Assembly (NCBI RefSeq): GCF_002999335.1
Contig: NW_020312771.1
Location: 1 to 64,000 of the forward strand
Length of the DNA: 64,000 nt
Source: Cyclospora cayetanensis
Taxonomy: Eukaryota > Apicomplexa > Conoidasida > Eucoccidiorida > Eimeriidae
Reading direction: 5' to 3'
Position numbers and translations under genes: made by a program. Below are positions 26,561-37,993 of the stretch, in pieces. The notes under the pieces were generated by a model that did no database searches, had not been told where the DNA came from, and worked only from the letters and a program-made list of their open reading frames with translations. Each line of letters opens with the position of its first letter. Positions within the stretch are counted from its first letter, which is position 1.

Positions 26561-27534
26561 AGCGAATTTCTTATAATTTGAAACTAGGAAAGATCTATTG
26601 ATAATAACTTTCTAGAGAAGCGTTCGAACTCTCCGGAGTATTTGCGGTCTGTGCCTCGCAGGCAAGTGGCCTGTCAGGAGGCGGAGGATCTACAGGGAGC
26701 GGCGGAAAGGCTGGATTCTAGCCTTAAGCTCCACAAAGACATACGACGAGACAGTTACTGACCTGGGTGGGGAATACGAGCTTTGGTTGACGGAGAAGAA
26801 GATGTAAACTTCAGTGCATGCGGGAGACTTCATACCTCTATTCTGTTTACATTGCTGGTCGCTATGGGCGACACTCTCCGCCTTTCTTTTTAATTTTCCT
26901 TCCACAGCGCCGTTTGTTCTTAATTTAGCTACATTTATCTGTGGGTATTGCTTCAAAAGTTGATGTGTCTAATTGTAAGGGAGTTTCCTACATTTTGATT
27001 TTTGTGCAGGCCCTGTGGGGAATGTTGTCCCTCCACTCTCCTTTATGCCTCCTGAGGTCTTAAATGCCACTATTCTGCATAAAAGGACTGTATTTGCATA
27101 CAGAGACTGCTCTACGAACATTGCTGAACCAGTGTGTGGTTTGACTTCCCTTACACACTGCACTTGGATCAAGTCAACGCGAGCGCGCTCGTGTACAGGC
27201 TCGCTTTCCTAGAGTTTTCAGATGTATGAGCCTCTTGCTACGGTAACATGTTGGCTAGTATGTGAACCCCTCGTCATATCGATTTGTACCTTGCGGCTGA
27301 CATACACACTTGGTTTTCTCATTTGCAGTGTTTTCGCGATTCCGCCTACCGGGGGGGTGGCGAAAAGGCGGGAGCGCTTCGCGGTGGTGAAAGCAGTTGC
27401 TCTGCAGATGCAGATCTGGAACGGGAGGGCGTGTGTTTTGAGCTGCAGGGGGAACGATGTGGCAGGTTAAAATTCACTCGAGCACATTCTGCTCGATTAT
27501 TTGTGTTGCGGGCTGAAGCGTACATAGACAATTC

Positions 27535-27800
27535 AAACTACACTACTCATATTTCTATAAAATTATAGAGGAAATTACTAATTGGTGCCCTGTTTTCACC
27601 TATTTGCTTATTACAAAGTAGTGTTGTCTTACGACGATAAGGGCCAATGTTGTCTACGTTCTATTTGCCGCGTGCAACTAGCCGTAAATGCCCAGCAGTG
27701 CAGCAACGTGCACTTTGGCTGTCCATTGCCCCTCATCTCACTCACCATGAGGGGATCAGGCGAAAGAAGGCAAGCACTTGGCTTTTGAATACTTAATACC
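27535..27800 (+). repeat. 3' LTR of element 2
   Basis: Partner of the LTR at 22295-22561. The preceding stretch 27.30-27.47 kb ('TTTTCGCGATTCCGCC...GTGGCGAAAAGGCGGGAGCG') is homologous to 1.42-1.52 kb and, on the other strand, to about 44.34-44.45 kb, so all three copies share the same 3' untranslated region. Confidence 0.6.
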
Positions 27801-27955
27801 ATTCTATTTAGTCTATATTGACTCTAGAGTTTGGTGTCTCTCAACGGACACGCTGGAGGAGGTGGTACATTGCCTAGATCTGCGGTCGAGCAGCTGATAC
27901 TGAATGAGCAACTACGGAAGGGAAAAATTAATCTATAGTACAGCTGTAACCTTAA

Positions 27956-28366
27956 ATGCTATCATTGGAGGTACAGACCAGGTCCCTATGCATATTCCGG
28001 AACCCCACTTGGGCCCCCTTACCACGGACGATAAAAGTCGGGTTGCTGCATAGTGCTAGTTCACTAGCGGTTGACACGGGGTCTTCAAAAGCAAAGGACA
28101 TAATCAGTCAGCCGGAGTCTCCTCTAAAACTCTGCCGGAAGTACACAGATGTCTCACTCCCTTGTTTGCAGCAGAATAGCAACCCTAGAGAGGGATATAC
28201 CGAGAAAGATAGTGGGGACGTGGCTGCTCCCCACCTCGCATGCCGGGGCAGCCCAGATTTGGTGTTGTGGATTCCGTGGCAACCGTTTGGGAATTTGTTG
28301 TGGGGTTTGGTAGCATCGGCAGTAATTTTGTATCTTTTTCTACCCTTGGTTCGTGCTGCCCAGTAG
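27956..28366 (+). CDS. Possible small tail-anchored protein
   Basis: An ATG-initiated open frame of 136 codons just downstream of the 3' LTR of element 2. The body is polar and unremarkable; the last 25 residues are strongly hydrophobic ('LLWGLVASAVILYLFLPL') followed by 'VRAAQ' and the stop, the layout of a C-terminal membrane anchor. No family recognised. It could be the last exon of a longer gene or a chance frame; no good acceptor was sought beyond the ATG. Confidence 0.3.
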   Translation: MLSLEVQTRSLCIFRNPTWAPLPRTIKVGLLHSASSLAVDTGSSKAKDIISQPESPLKLCRKYTDVSLPCLQQNSNPREGYTEKDSGDVAAPHLACRGSPDLVLWIPWQPFGNLLWGLVASAVILYLFLPLVRAAQ

Positions 28367-28369
28367 ACC

Positions 28370-29241
28370 CCTCTTTCCCTGTGAGGCGTGCCTCCACTGC
28401 CCCTCTGTAGGACAAAGGAGCAAAACGGGGTGCCTCTTCCTCCTCTCCACTGGATCCTTCTGTCTCAGCTTTTTGTTATTTATTCCAATATTTAGGCGAG
28501 GATATCCTTCTCTGGGGCTCCGCACTGCAGCCTTTGCGCCCCAAGCGTTTGGTGACCGAAGCGCGCATTAAATTAAGGTGTATAGACACATTATTTTGAC
28601 GCACTGGAGCGCGCTCCACGCGCCTTCCTCATTTAATTTTTTTCATTTAAGTACCTGCAATACAGCTGAATTTACTGCCTACCGCGCGTCTGTTCTCATT
28701 TTCCCCCCCCTTCAAAAATTTTCTCGCCGTTCATCTCAGCGTCTAACTTGAATCATTCCCAGCGGCCAGCGTGCACCTTAGAACGTCTCCGGCGTAGCCT
28801 CAGAAATCTGAAGGCTTTAACGGAGCAATACAGACTTACTGGCCTTTTCGAGGCCCCAGGGTGTCTATACCCCTGCAATGGCTCGCCCGACGGGGGGCTG
28901 TTGCCGTTTCAGTAATTGCTGGCCCTCCTTCGTTTCCGCTTTTTGTCTTTAAGGGGCCAAGTCATGATGGATCATAAGGGCAGGCTCTAAGACTGAGGAC
29001 CAGCAACCTCGCGGTGTGCCCCTATGGGGAAAAAACAAGGCGAACAAGATTGATGGTTTCACTTTCCCCTGTCGCACAGAGTGCGCTTTACCCCAGCCCT
29101 TGTTGAACACGCAGTCTGGCAGGCAGAAAAATTAACCTCCTTCTTGTTTCGTCTATCCCGCAAGGTTTGTTTTATGGTTTCTATATCATTTGATACCTAA
29201 AAGGAAAGGAAGAGTTGGGTCCAACCACCTCCAGAGCAAAA
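28370..29241. other. 5' flank of the cyclin gene
   Basis: Mixed-composition sequence with a GCGC-rich palindromic patch near 28608-28624 (GAGCGCGCTCCACGCGCC) and no supported reading frame. Confidence 0.4.
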
Positions 29242-30507
29242 ATGACCCCTCCAGCTGTCGCCCTTGGAATAATGGCCCCCATTCAGGGTACAGGAGACGT
29301 TGCTCCTACAACTACTTTTTCTGACACAGGAGGAGTCCATGAGGCCCGCCTAAGTCACAACAGATTCAATCAGATTAAGGCTGGTGAAGGCTCCAGGGGG
29401 GCCCTCGAGGCTCCCCCTCACGCTGGTGTTCCGACGCGCGAGGCACCACAGGAGGGCAGTTGCAGTCGCTGCTGCAACTGCAACAGGAAGGGGATGTGTG
29501 GTGACCGGAGTGTGACCCCTAGGAGGCATTTGTACGAGGTATCGGCCGCAGACGCCTCACTGGTGTCGTCCGTTGCGGCATTGCTGCAGCACTTGGCGAT
29601 GCAGCGCAGCTCCGAAGGTTGTGGGGCCCCGTGTTTCTTGAGCGCGACAGAGCCGGTGATCAGCGTGCCTGATTATCTGGAACGTCTTGCCCGGTTTTTT
29701 CAGTGCAGCAGGGAGTGCTTCGTGCTGGCTCTGGTGTACATCGACCGGTTGTTGCAAATGAACGCTCATGTGTGGCTCTGCCCGCTGAACTTGCACCGAC
29801 TGGCGGTGACGGCGCTCATGGTAGCGGTCAAGTTCTCAGATGACACGTTCTACTCGAATGCATACTACGCCAAAGTCGGAGGCCTCCCTCTGAAGGAAAT
29901 GAATCATCTGGAAGCGACCCTCCTCCGCATGCTGCAGTTCAGGCTTCACGTCCTCCCATGGGAGTTTCACAAGTACCTTCGGCTCGTCCTCAAGTCGCCT
30001 TTTTCTGCTGCTGCCTACAGAACAAAAGCCGTTGGGTGGGCAAGCGGCGCACTTGCACACCCGCAGTCCGGAGGAGTAGCGGCGGGGGAGCCCAGCAGGG
30101 AAGAGGTGGCCTGCGCGGATGGCTGCAAGAGAGGGCAGCAGCAACGACAGCAGCCGTGCTGCAATGCATGCTGTTCTCCTTCTTTTTCGGGCTCTACCGG
30201 CTACTCTTCTGGCAGTTCGCAGTCCATTTCCCCTCCAAGTACCCCTGAGGCCACTGTAGCCAAGTCGCCGGAGCAGCAGCACATCAAACGTTCCACAGAA
30301 GACGGGCTCTCAACTGCAGTGCAAGTGGGGGAACAGGTTTTGCTTCAGGAGAGGCCCCCCGCCGCAGCTTCGCACCAGTTATACCTTTGGGCTGGGGGTG
30401 TTACCGTAGGCACTGTCGCTGCAGGAGGGCAGAACGAACCTGCCTCTTGGGACGCTTCGGCAGAGCACCTGCTGCGGCGTCAAGGGTCTAGGCGCCCTAG
30501 TGCTTAG
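29242..30507 (+). CDS. P/U-type (PHO80-like) cyclin
   Basis: Regulatory subunit of a cyclin-dependent kinase. Single exon, 421 residues from the first ATG (29242). The cyclin box spans about residues 141-250: 'SVPDYLERLARFFQCS' (family I-x-x-Y-L-x-R-I-x-x-x-x-x-C-S), 'LALVYIDRLLQ', 'NLHRLAVTALMVAVKFSDD', then 'YYAKVGGLPLKEMNHLE' and 'LRMLQFRLHVLPWEFHKYL'. This is the short cyclin fold of the PHO80/CYCU group rather than a mitotic A/B cyclin. Outside it are a Cys-rich patch before the box ('CSRCCNCNRKGMC', about 74-86) and a long Gln/Ser/Ala-rich C-terminal tail from about residue 260. The lack of introns contrasts with neighbouring genes. Its kinase partner is not in the window. Confidence 0.9.
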   Translation: MTPPAVALGIMAPIQGTGDVAPTTTFSDTGGVHEARLSHNRFNQIKAGEGSRGALEAPPHAGVPTREAPQEGSCSRCCNCNRKGMCGDRSVTPRRHLYEVSAADASLVSSVAALLQHLAMQRSSEGCGAPCFLSATEPVISVPDYLERLARFFQCSRECFVLALVYIDRLLQMNAHVWLCPLNLHRLAVTALMVAVKFSDDTFYSNAYYAKVGGLPLKEMNHLEATLLRMLQFRLHVLPWEFHKYLRLVLKSPFSAAAYRTKAVGWASGALAHPQSGGVAAGEPSREEVACADGCKRGQQQRQQPCCNACCSPSFSGSTGYSSGSSQSISPPSTPEATVAKSPEQQHIKRSTEDGLSTAVQVGEQVLLQERPPAAASHQLYLWAGGVTVGTVAAGGQNEPASWDASAEHLLRRQGSRRPSA

Positions 30508-31703
30508 CGCTGTTCAGTGGTTGGTTCTGTTATGTTGCACAGCCTGCCCCCGTGGGGGGGCCCCCAACCCCTCCCTCCTCTTCCCCCCCACTCTTTGATT
30601 GTTTTTGGCTGAAAAATGGGGTTTGTTCTTAGGCTATTCGTTTACAAACAGTGCATTTCAGCCGTGTTTCTTGGCCTCCCGCCACCATTATTTCGGGCGC
30701 CTTCCAGGTCGGCAGGCCTTGGTAATAGGATACGGGGCACTGGTTAAGGCGGGTGGCTCTAGGAGCGAGCCGTGCATGAAGGCAGGGGTGTGGCGAGCAG
30801 TGATTTTCAGCTGCTCCAGTAACTCGGCTGGCGGTGTCGACCCTGCTTTCGTTCGTTGTTTCACGCACACCAAAAATGAATGACTCTAAACTATGCAAGT
30901 TCTGCAGAGGTGCAAAAAGCAGGGGAGGATGTGGTAGTGGGGGGGAGACCTCTGCAGAATCGAAGGCAGTCAGAGGGCCCTTAGGGCGCTTTAGTAGATG
31001 AGCCGAGATGCAGAGTTGCTTGCCTCATTGGCTAGGCGCGGGAAGCGGGTGAAAAGAAGGCGAGGGAGGGAACATCTGTAGAAGCAGGGAGGCCTATAGA
31101 GGAGGAGGCACGTAGGAGTATCAGGCAACCGCGGGAGCGTCGGGAAGCCCCGTCTGAGCTAGTATCTAAGTTAGGAGACACTTATATAGCCCAAAAGTCA
31201 TTACAAAAGCTAATCGAGTTCGTGGTTCAATCCTTCAAAACAGTTCCCTCCCGTCTCGCCCTCTACCTACCCTCAGCTACCGGCATGACAAGGTAGGACA
31301 CACTGCAGGGCTCATGCATGGGCGTGTTAATGCCGCCCCCCTTAAGAACTCCGAGGATTCTCAGTTAGCTGCACACACCATCTAGAGCGCGCGCGTAGAG
31401 CGTCGATTCTCAGTGTTTGTGTCTCACTTCAGGGAGACTAATAAATAAGGGGGTCGCGCACGTAGAAACCTATATGGGAATGGCTGTCGTATCGCTGCCT
31501 CGCTTGTGCGTACACCTTTTCATTTGCCTGGGTGTAAATAAAGGAACGAGTGCATGCGGTAATCAAGGAGATTTCTGCAGATCCTTCCAGACGCCTATAC
31601 ACGTTGAATGCAACCTGCGCGTCTGCTGGTACTCCTGCTGCGTTGCTTGACGCCTTGCAGCAGCACCGGTATTGAACGCCCCCTGTATTGAAGGCCTGTG
31701 GTC
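30508..31703. other. No gene seen between cyclin and RRP40
   Basis: Contains a C/G-rich tract just after the cyclin stop, then anonymous sequence. Convergent 3' untranslated regions of the flanking genes probably lie here. Confidence 0.5.
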
Positions 31704-33156
31704 TTATTGCCGCTGCAACAGAGCGTCTACGATAGCTTGCATGACGGCCGGGGGCTTTCCGGCAGCAGCAACCAAGATGCAATTTGCTGCCCTCATGCTG
31801 AACGCTGGTGAGGCAGCACGAATCCATACACGGCCGTTGAGTCCCACAGCAATCTCAAAAGGCAGCCGGGTACCCAGCAGCTGCAAAATTAAACTGTCCG
31901 GAGATAATAAACTGCATCCATCACAAAGCAGTGAGACATACACTCATGAATACATACATACACACACACATATATATACATACCTACATACATACACGCC
32001 AAATGGGCATCTCAAACGCAACGTGAATCCGCACGCAAACACCAAGAAACTCCATTTGCGAAGGCCACATATCAGCCTACCCAGGTAGCGTCGACCAGGA
32101 AGTAAGAACACTGTACTAGCGACACCAGCACGAAGCCTCACCTCTGCGCAAATGGAATGGGGACCTCGATAACAACCCCGTCTCTCAGCTCGCCCAAGAG
32201 TTTTTCACTGCTAGTCCACGGCTTGCTGCAGTTGCTGCTGCAACAGCTCACGTCTGCCCCAAGCAGCGGCGATATATGGGATAGCCGAAGCAGCAAAACA
32301 GATCCGATGCTCAGCTGTGGCCGGCTGCGACGCGTGGCACCCTCAAATCCCCCGACTGCTGCCAAGCGAGCCGGAGAGCCACTGCGGATATTCACCTGAA
32401 TCCAAAGCCACACCCCACCTCCAGCAGCCCTCGGGTGCAAATTCGTAATAAACGAGGGTTCAACCAACCCGTTTACCATAGAGGGAAGGCCCAAGGCGAT
32501 TCTTCCCCGCGATCCCCCCCCTCCCCCCCCACACGCAACCGTGAATTCCCCTAGAAGCGTCCTATTTTCAGTGCCAAAAGCAGCACATACCAGAACGCGT
32601 GTCACATGCAGCACCAACGCAAGTGCCAGAGGGCGACGACGCGGCAACAGATTTCACCGCAGCTGGGGAGATGGGGCCTGCCTGCCTTCAGGCTGGCCCC
32701 CTGGCGATATGTACACGAAGGATGGAGCGAACGCAGGGTTTGTACGTGTGAGCTTACGCCATAGTATTCTGAGCCCTTGGAAGAGACAATGCCCACGAGG
32801 ATGTCTCCCACCCTTGGCGTGTATCGGCAACTGCTGCTGATGCAAACGAACGTGGGGGCGTGGGGGGGCAGCACATGTCTGGGAAGGAGAAGGGAGGCAG
32901 TTGTTGCTTTGGCGCAGGTTCCAGAACCCACCACCTCCACCAATTGCTGTTGGCGCTGCTGCTGTTGGGGCTGCTGCTGGTGGGAGGCTGTGGGTACGAC
33001 CACAGCGCTCCAGTCGAAAGAGCGGGCGACCGCTGCAGCAGCAGCCCCTGCGGCAGCAGCGGCAGATGCCGCCTCCGCTGTTGTGCCTTCCGAAGTTTGT
33101 TGCAACAGCGGGAAAAAGTCCCCTGGAAGAAATACGGGAACTTCCGCTGCGCTCAT
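31704..33156 (-). CDS. RRP40: Exosome cap subunit RRP40 (EXOSC3)
   Basis: Non-catalytic S1/KH cap protein of the RNA exosome, which degrades and processes RNA 3' to 5'. Three exons, 33156-32758, 32395-32142 and 31911-31704, join in phase (0, then 2) to about 286 residues. Seen: 'RYTPRVGDILVGIV' and 'GSEYYG' beginning the S1 domain, 'GGFEGATRRSRPQLSIGS' (family F-E-G-A-T-K-R-N-R-P), then the KH part 'LLSPDSLILQLLG' and 'LPFEIAVGLNGRVWIRA' near the C-terminus. Before the S1 domain an insertion of about 65 residues is nearly all Ala (first half) and Gln (second half), from GCN and CAG repeats, where yeast and animal proteins have none. ATG at 33156 is the first that leaves the frame open. Confidence 0.9.
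31940..32000. repeat. CATA/CA microsatellite in RRP40 intron 2
   Basis: Imperfect (CATA)n, (CA)n and (TA)n tract between RRP40 exons 2 and 3. Confidence 0.75.
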
Positions 33157-34347
33157 TCTCTGGAAGGGAAGGCGGAAGGAGGTGGGCAGAATGAAGAGGT
33201 AGTGGGATAAGCCCACCAGCGAAACTTAGTGCACCAACGATTGCTAATTTACGCGGCTCCGGCTACCCAAGAGTGCAGAATAGCGCAAGGTGGATGAGAG
33301 GCAGGATGGTGGACACCGCGAAGCGCGGAAAGCTGTTCGCGGGGGAGGGCAAAAAGCAAACTAAGGCGTTCCCACGTGTCGGGATCCTATGAAAGTTGCC
33401 AGAACTGCGTCAAAACGCCGGCTTCGCACAAAGAATGGGCAGAATTGAAGATACATGCATGCCGAGTATCGGGAGGCGTGCTAACAGAACGACGCGGTGC
33501 AGCTGCAGTAGGATGGGCAAGCGCCCCCCAAGCAATATACAGGCTCAGGAGAGCGGCTTCAGAAGAGAAAGGTGTTCTACGAGAAGATGGAAAGGGGAGA
33601 CATCTGCGAAGCACAGGACGAGAGGCGGCGGCCAGGGGCTACCGGCGCCCTCTCATGGCGAAAAGGCACTCCCTGAAGGAAATAAAAAGAAAAACAAGAA
33701 AATACAGCCACGAAAATTCAACATTTTCATGAATAAGCAGTGTTTGGAAGGGTTCATCGGGAGGGGCTTAATGACTGTGGGCCCCCCGGCCGAGGGGGCC
33801 CCCGCTCCAAGGATAACAGACGGCAGGAGAAGCTACACTAACACCCAGTGCCTTTTTAGATATGTTGATTGGAACTTAGGGCAAGAAGATCAAACGGCTC
33901 TAAGAACTCAAACAAGCACTGGACGACACCCTACTGGCACGCACGAGCAAATAGCAGTAAGACAATGCTTCATGAAAAAAAATGTCGAAAGCAGGTAAAA
34001 AGCCTAAGAGCCTCTGGATGTCCAATCATAGAGAGTGGAAGAACTGTATTCTTGGTCGATGCTCTGTTGCGTGCGTGTTTCTGCGGCTTGACTTCTGGAT
34101 GTGCTGGCAGGCCTCACAGCATAAAAAATTGCACTCACTGAACAGCTAGGTGAGTGAGTAGCCAGCGAAATCCACGAACCAAAGCACAGAGCTCAAGTTC
34201 CCAACACGCCCAACCCCAGAGTCAAGCTGCAATGCGACCCGAAGAATGCATCGAAAAAGGCTAGAGCGCGCGTAGGCGGCTTGTTCTTGCTCTCCAACGC
34301 AGGATATCTACTATCTGCATCTCCACCACACAGCGCCACAGCGGAAA
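33157..34347. other. Divergent promoter region, no gene called
   Basis: Lies between the divergently transcribed RRP40 and HPM1-like genes. A 200-codon + strand frame at 33396-33998 is basic and low in hydrophobics, and matches nothing recognised; it is probably chance. Confidence 0.4.
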
Positions 34348-36860
34348 ATGGCATTCCCCGCTTCCTGGGGAACGCCACCTCGGGCTTTCGCCTCCATCCA
34401 AGTCACAAGCCAAGGCGAGGCCTTGCCCGTACGGCCCAAGCCCGGAGTTAAGCCCCCAAAGCGCTTACTCGACAGCCAAGCTGCAAACCTACACGATGCG
34501 TGCTTTGGGGAGGATCCGAGTGCGGCGGAGGTGGAGGTCACAGGAAAAGAGGCCACAAAACACGACACATCCCCTTGTCCTGTTTTCCATATCGTTGAGG
34601 GGTGCCCAAGCGCCAGCAATGATCTCCTGGCAAGAACGCCTGATCCTAAGCCGTAGATATTCATTTTCTTATGCCCTGCGAAAAACGTTCCCCCTTTCCC
34701 TCCCAGCAGGCGGCCACGCCTTGCTGGTCCTTTGAAGAGGGAGGGAGAGAGAGGGGGAACCCTAGATACAGAGCTTAGCAGGAGCACATCAGCCAATCCG
34801 ATCCCTCTGTTGCGCACATCTGCTAGCCCCCGCCTGCCCCCCGCGCTCCCTCCCCCCGCTGCCCCCCGTTCCCTCCGTTCATATTGCATCACTCTGTTGG
34901 CTAGCTCCTTCTTCCTTCATTGTCGCTGTCTGCTCTGCCCGCATGCGCGACTTTCAGAGGTACTCCCCTTCCGCTCTTGGGCGTTTGTTTCTCCGCAGGT
35001 TCAGGCGGGAAATTACGAGGGCGGCTTTGCTGTGTGGGAGTGCACTTGGGACCTCTTAGGATTTCTGCAGCCAGCGGCAAAGGGGCATAGCCTATCGTGC
35101 TTATCTCGTCAGATCGACCTCCAAATTCGAGGCGGACACGTCTTGGACCTTGGTACAGCACTGAGTTGCCCCGTCAGTTGAAGGAAGAGGAAAAGACGGC
35201 AATGACGCCTTCCCTTTTCCGGCTTCTGTCTCTGCGACTTTCATTTCGAATGTGGGCGGCGTGTTCATTTTATTCAGGATGCGGCCAAGGCCTCTTAGGC
35301 ATTTGGGCTTTGCAGCGTGGGGCTTCCGCCGTTGCCTTTCAGGATCTAAATACCCAGGCAGGCCGCTGCTGTAACTGTTGAACTCAAAGCAGGGCGCTCT
35401 ATGATTCTTGGAGTTTTCTCTACATCGTATTGCGTCTTCCTGCTCCTCTGCTTTCTTTCGGGCCGCCCCGAACGCCAGCGCATCTGCAAGAGACCAACGC
35501 CTGCATGCCAACTCAACGTATTCATATAAACATACATGTATTAATTTATGCTTTACGCGCACGCGTGCAGACAATCGGTGACCCTGTTCTGCTGTCAAGG
35601 TTTGCAGCTTCTCAGCTTGTCGAGGCGCTGTGCATATATCCGCTCCTCATGCCCTTGTTACAATTGGATGGGAACCGGGAGAGACTCGGTCTTTCTGCGC
35701 CGTCAGTTCTCGTATTGCCTTATCGCCATGTTTTACGTGTCCTTCTTCATTTCAAAGCCGCTCTTCCTCTGTGTTTATTTGCTGGCGTAGGTCCTAGAAG
35801 AGGCCACACGGTGGAATATCCTGAAGAATATAACCTCCAAAGAGCTCCCGCATTCTGCCCCGTTGCACGTGCCTCCAGCCACTACTGCAAAGACCGCCTC
35901 AGTCGCTTCGCATCACTCTCTGCATCTTCTCGTTCACCAGAAAAACCCATCAAGCCATGCTGGAGGATGCCGGGACGCTGAGAAAGAGGCTGGCATGAAA
36001 GGCGGCGTGGCAGCAGTCCCACCAAGAGAAGACCACAGCAGCAGTGCTGACGCGAAATCGAACGGCGCACTTCATAGCTTCCAGCTCCTTGACGGCAGAG
36101 CACTCTGCCTCGCAGCCAACTGGACTAGCTTCCCACAAATTTATTGTTCCTGTCAGCAGGCAGAGACAAACGCAGGAACGCGACAAGAAGGCCACACAGG
36201 CAAAGAGGAGAGACCGTGCGAGGAGACACGAACCTACAGAGGGGAGGGCGCGCGTGGTATCTCATTCGATGTAGTTCTTTGTTCAGAGGGAGTTTACAGA
36301 GAAGAGGCATTTGAACCGCTAGCACACACCCTTTTACGTGCGTTGGACCCCAACGGTATTGCTCTTGTCGCCTCGAAGAGGTAAGTAAGGCGATTAGCTG
36401 TATACAGATATCTTAGGAAGTCTGCTATTCCCCAGGGAGTATTTTCCTAAGAAAGGCACCGGCAGCCTCCTGTGCAGCGCACAAGTCTTCGAATAAAAAG
36501 CCTACGCTTCCTAAGCTCGTGCAATATTCAGAGCCTCGCTTGTTTCTGTGGATAACCGCCACCTTTCCTGCCTGCCCTCCGGACCTTTACATATATATAA
36601 TCATCTTCATTTAATTGATATATATGTATATATATGTCTGTATGCCTCTTCTCACGACTATGCCGTTCTTTTTCTGCCGTTGATTTAGGTATTATTTTGG
36701 AGTTGGAGGGGGATCTCTGCCTTTTTTGTCGTTCCTCAAACAAAAGTTCCCAGGGAGCCTTTCGGCAGAGGTTATCGCCTCTTTCCGAGGGCAAACCTCA
36801 AACAACTTCAGGGATATTCTGCTAATCAAGAAGGCCAATTCCAAAAAAAATGCGAACTAG
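34348..36860 (+). CDS. Histidine protein methyltransferase (HPM1/METTL18 family)
   Basis: SAM-dependent enzyme whose family methylates a histidine of ribosomal protein uL3. Traced exons 34999-35152, 35278-35357, 35791-36380 and 36689-36860 are in phase. They give 'NYEGGFAVWECTWDLL' (family Y-E-G-G-L-K-x-W-E-C), motif I 'VLDLGCGQGLLGIWAL', 'AVAFQDLNTQVLEEAT' after it, 'FDVVLCSEGVY', 'DPNGIALVASKRYYFGVGGG' and a C-terminal strand 'DILLIKKA'. These are the full family landmarks in order. The first exon is probably the ATG-led frame from 34348 to about 34640 (polar, Pro-rich), but I could not fix its donor in phase with 34999. The intron 35358-35790 has donor AGGCAGG, so it appears to be a GC-AG intron. 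Exon 3 carries an insertion of about 100 polar residues between the 'LNTQVLEE' and 'FDVVLC' motifs. Confidence 0.85.
36580..36645. repeat. TA-rich microsatellite in last HPM1 intron
   Basis: ATATATATAATC... TATATATGTATATATATG tract within the intron 36381-36688. Confidence 0.7.
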
Positions 36861-37993
36861 CTTTTAAAGCAAGCGTATAAATCACGAGTTTCTACACCGA
36901 ACCGAAGTGTAATTGACTCAAGGCATCGGCCCTAATTTCCTACACGATTGTCTGCCGGGCATTGTAGCGCATGTCCTTCCCCTCTACTACTCCCACCTAG
37001 TGCTTCAACGCTCCCTAGTCCTTGCTGTTCTCTTTGCGCCAATAGTAACTTAGCGAAGCGTGGCAGGTGCCGGAGGGCCACAACACAACTGCTCGAAAGG
37101 CAGTACTCGGCTCGCGCAGAACCAGGAGCGCCTCCCCAGCAGACGCTTCAAGAAAACCCATTCTTCTTCTACCTCAATACGACCGCCCGAAATGCCCCCT
37201 TCGCTCCCGCCGGGCCGCCAACGGGAAATTGCTACAGTTGCTATGCTTGGGTGTGACTCCGAAACTAGAGCTTTTTAGTGAAGGCTCACGGCGTTACTCC
37301 ATAAAAACGATCTAGTTTGGGCAGCGGAGGAGGGACAGCATTAAACAAACTATGCCTCTGCTTGAGGCACAGAATAAATGCACATTACTCATCTTATGAG
37401 CAGGTGCTAAGAGAGGGAAAGAATGTATTGGGCCTGCTGAGAGAAAGGCGAGGTAATAAAGAAAGCCCTCACATGATGCAGCATGTACCAGTTGACGCCG
37501 CGCCCCTTCGTTACGTCGCTGCATGTCTTTGATTTAAAGCCGAGCTTTTGCTGTTTCCTCCGATACGGAAACCCGTCGAGTTAAGTGCGGTGTGTTTTAC
37601 GCGAATGTGTATCGGTATATTGGATTGCTAAGCCTAGCCAAACGGCTAGTCCGCTGTTTAGCTCATTGTGCTACAGGCCCTGCACCACAATCTATTCCAG
37701 CATGACTTGTATGCCGTACCTACTCGTCCCCAAAAATACCACTGCCCGCGTCCGCCAGTTCTTGCAATGCCACAAAAATGCGCTGCCACGCAGCCCTTTC
37801 CGAGGGCCTCTGGTGGCGCACGGTGTGCTGTCCCACTGACGAATGTTTAGAGATCTTCAGCGAATGCAGCTTTTCCACCTCCCCGCGGCCCGTCGCACCT
37901 AAAGACGCACATCCCAACACCCACCCGGCACGAGCAACTAAATCTCACAAAACCCTCACATGTCACCAGCCATGGGACTGTAATGCACTCAGC
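36861..37993. other. No gene seen; convergent 3' flanks
   Basis: Several overlapping short frames on both strands, none with recognisable content. The HPM1-like gene ends at its left edge and the APP1-type gene ends (minus strand) at its right edge. Confidence 0.45.

Larger units (their letters stand above)
22295..27800 (+). mobile_element. Decayed Ty3/gypsy-type LTR retrotransposon (element 2)
   Basis: About 5.5 kb bounded by two matching LTRs in the same orientation (about 22295-22561 and 27535-27800). Reading + strand frames in order gives degraded reverse transcriptase (23.9-24.6 kb), RNase H (24.75-25.2 kb) and integrase (25.65-26.5 kb), that is, Ty3/gypsy order with integrase last. Many stops and frame shifts make it inactive. 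A capsid region is expected at 22.7-23.7 kb but is too decayed to name. Related LTR elements (chromovirus type) are known from Eimeria genomes; I could not confirm a chromodomain here. Confidence 0.75.

Noticed and set aside
31224..31233. tRNA B-box-like word GGTTCAATCC
   Set aside because: No A box or acceptor stem at the right distance upstream.
33396..33998. 200-codon plus-strand frame between RRP40 and HPM1
   Set aside because: Basic, repetitive composition, no motif, and it occupies a divergent promoter region.
34311..34892. 193-codon minus-strand frame opposite the probable first HPM1 exon
   Set aside because: Composition is Gly/Arg-rich as expected for an antisense shadow, and the sense strand has better support.
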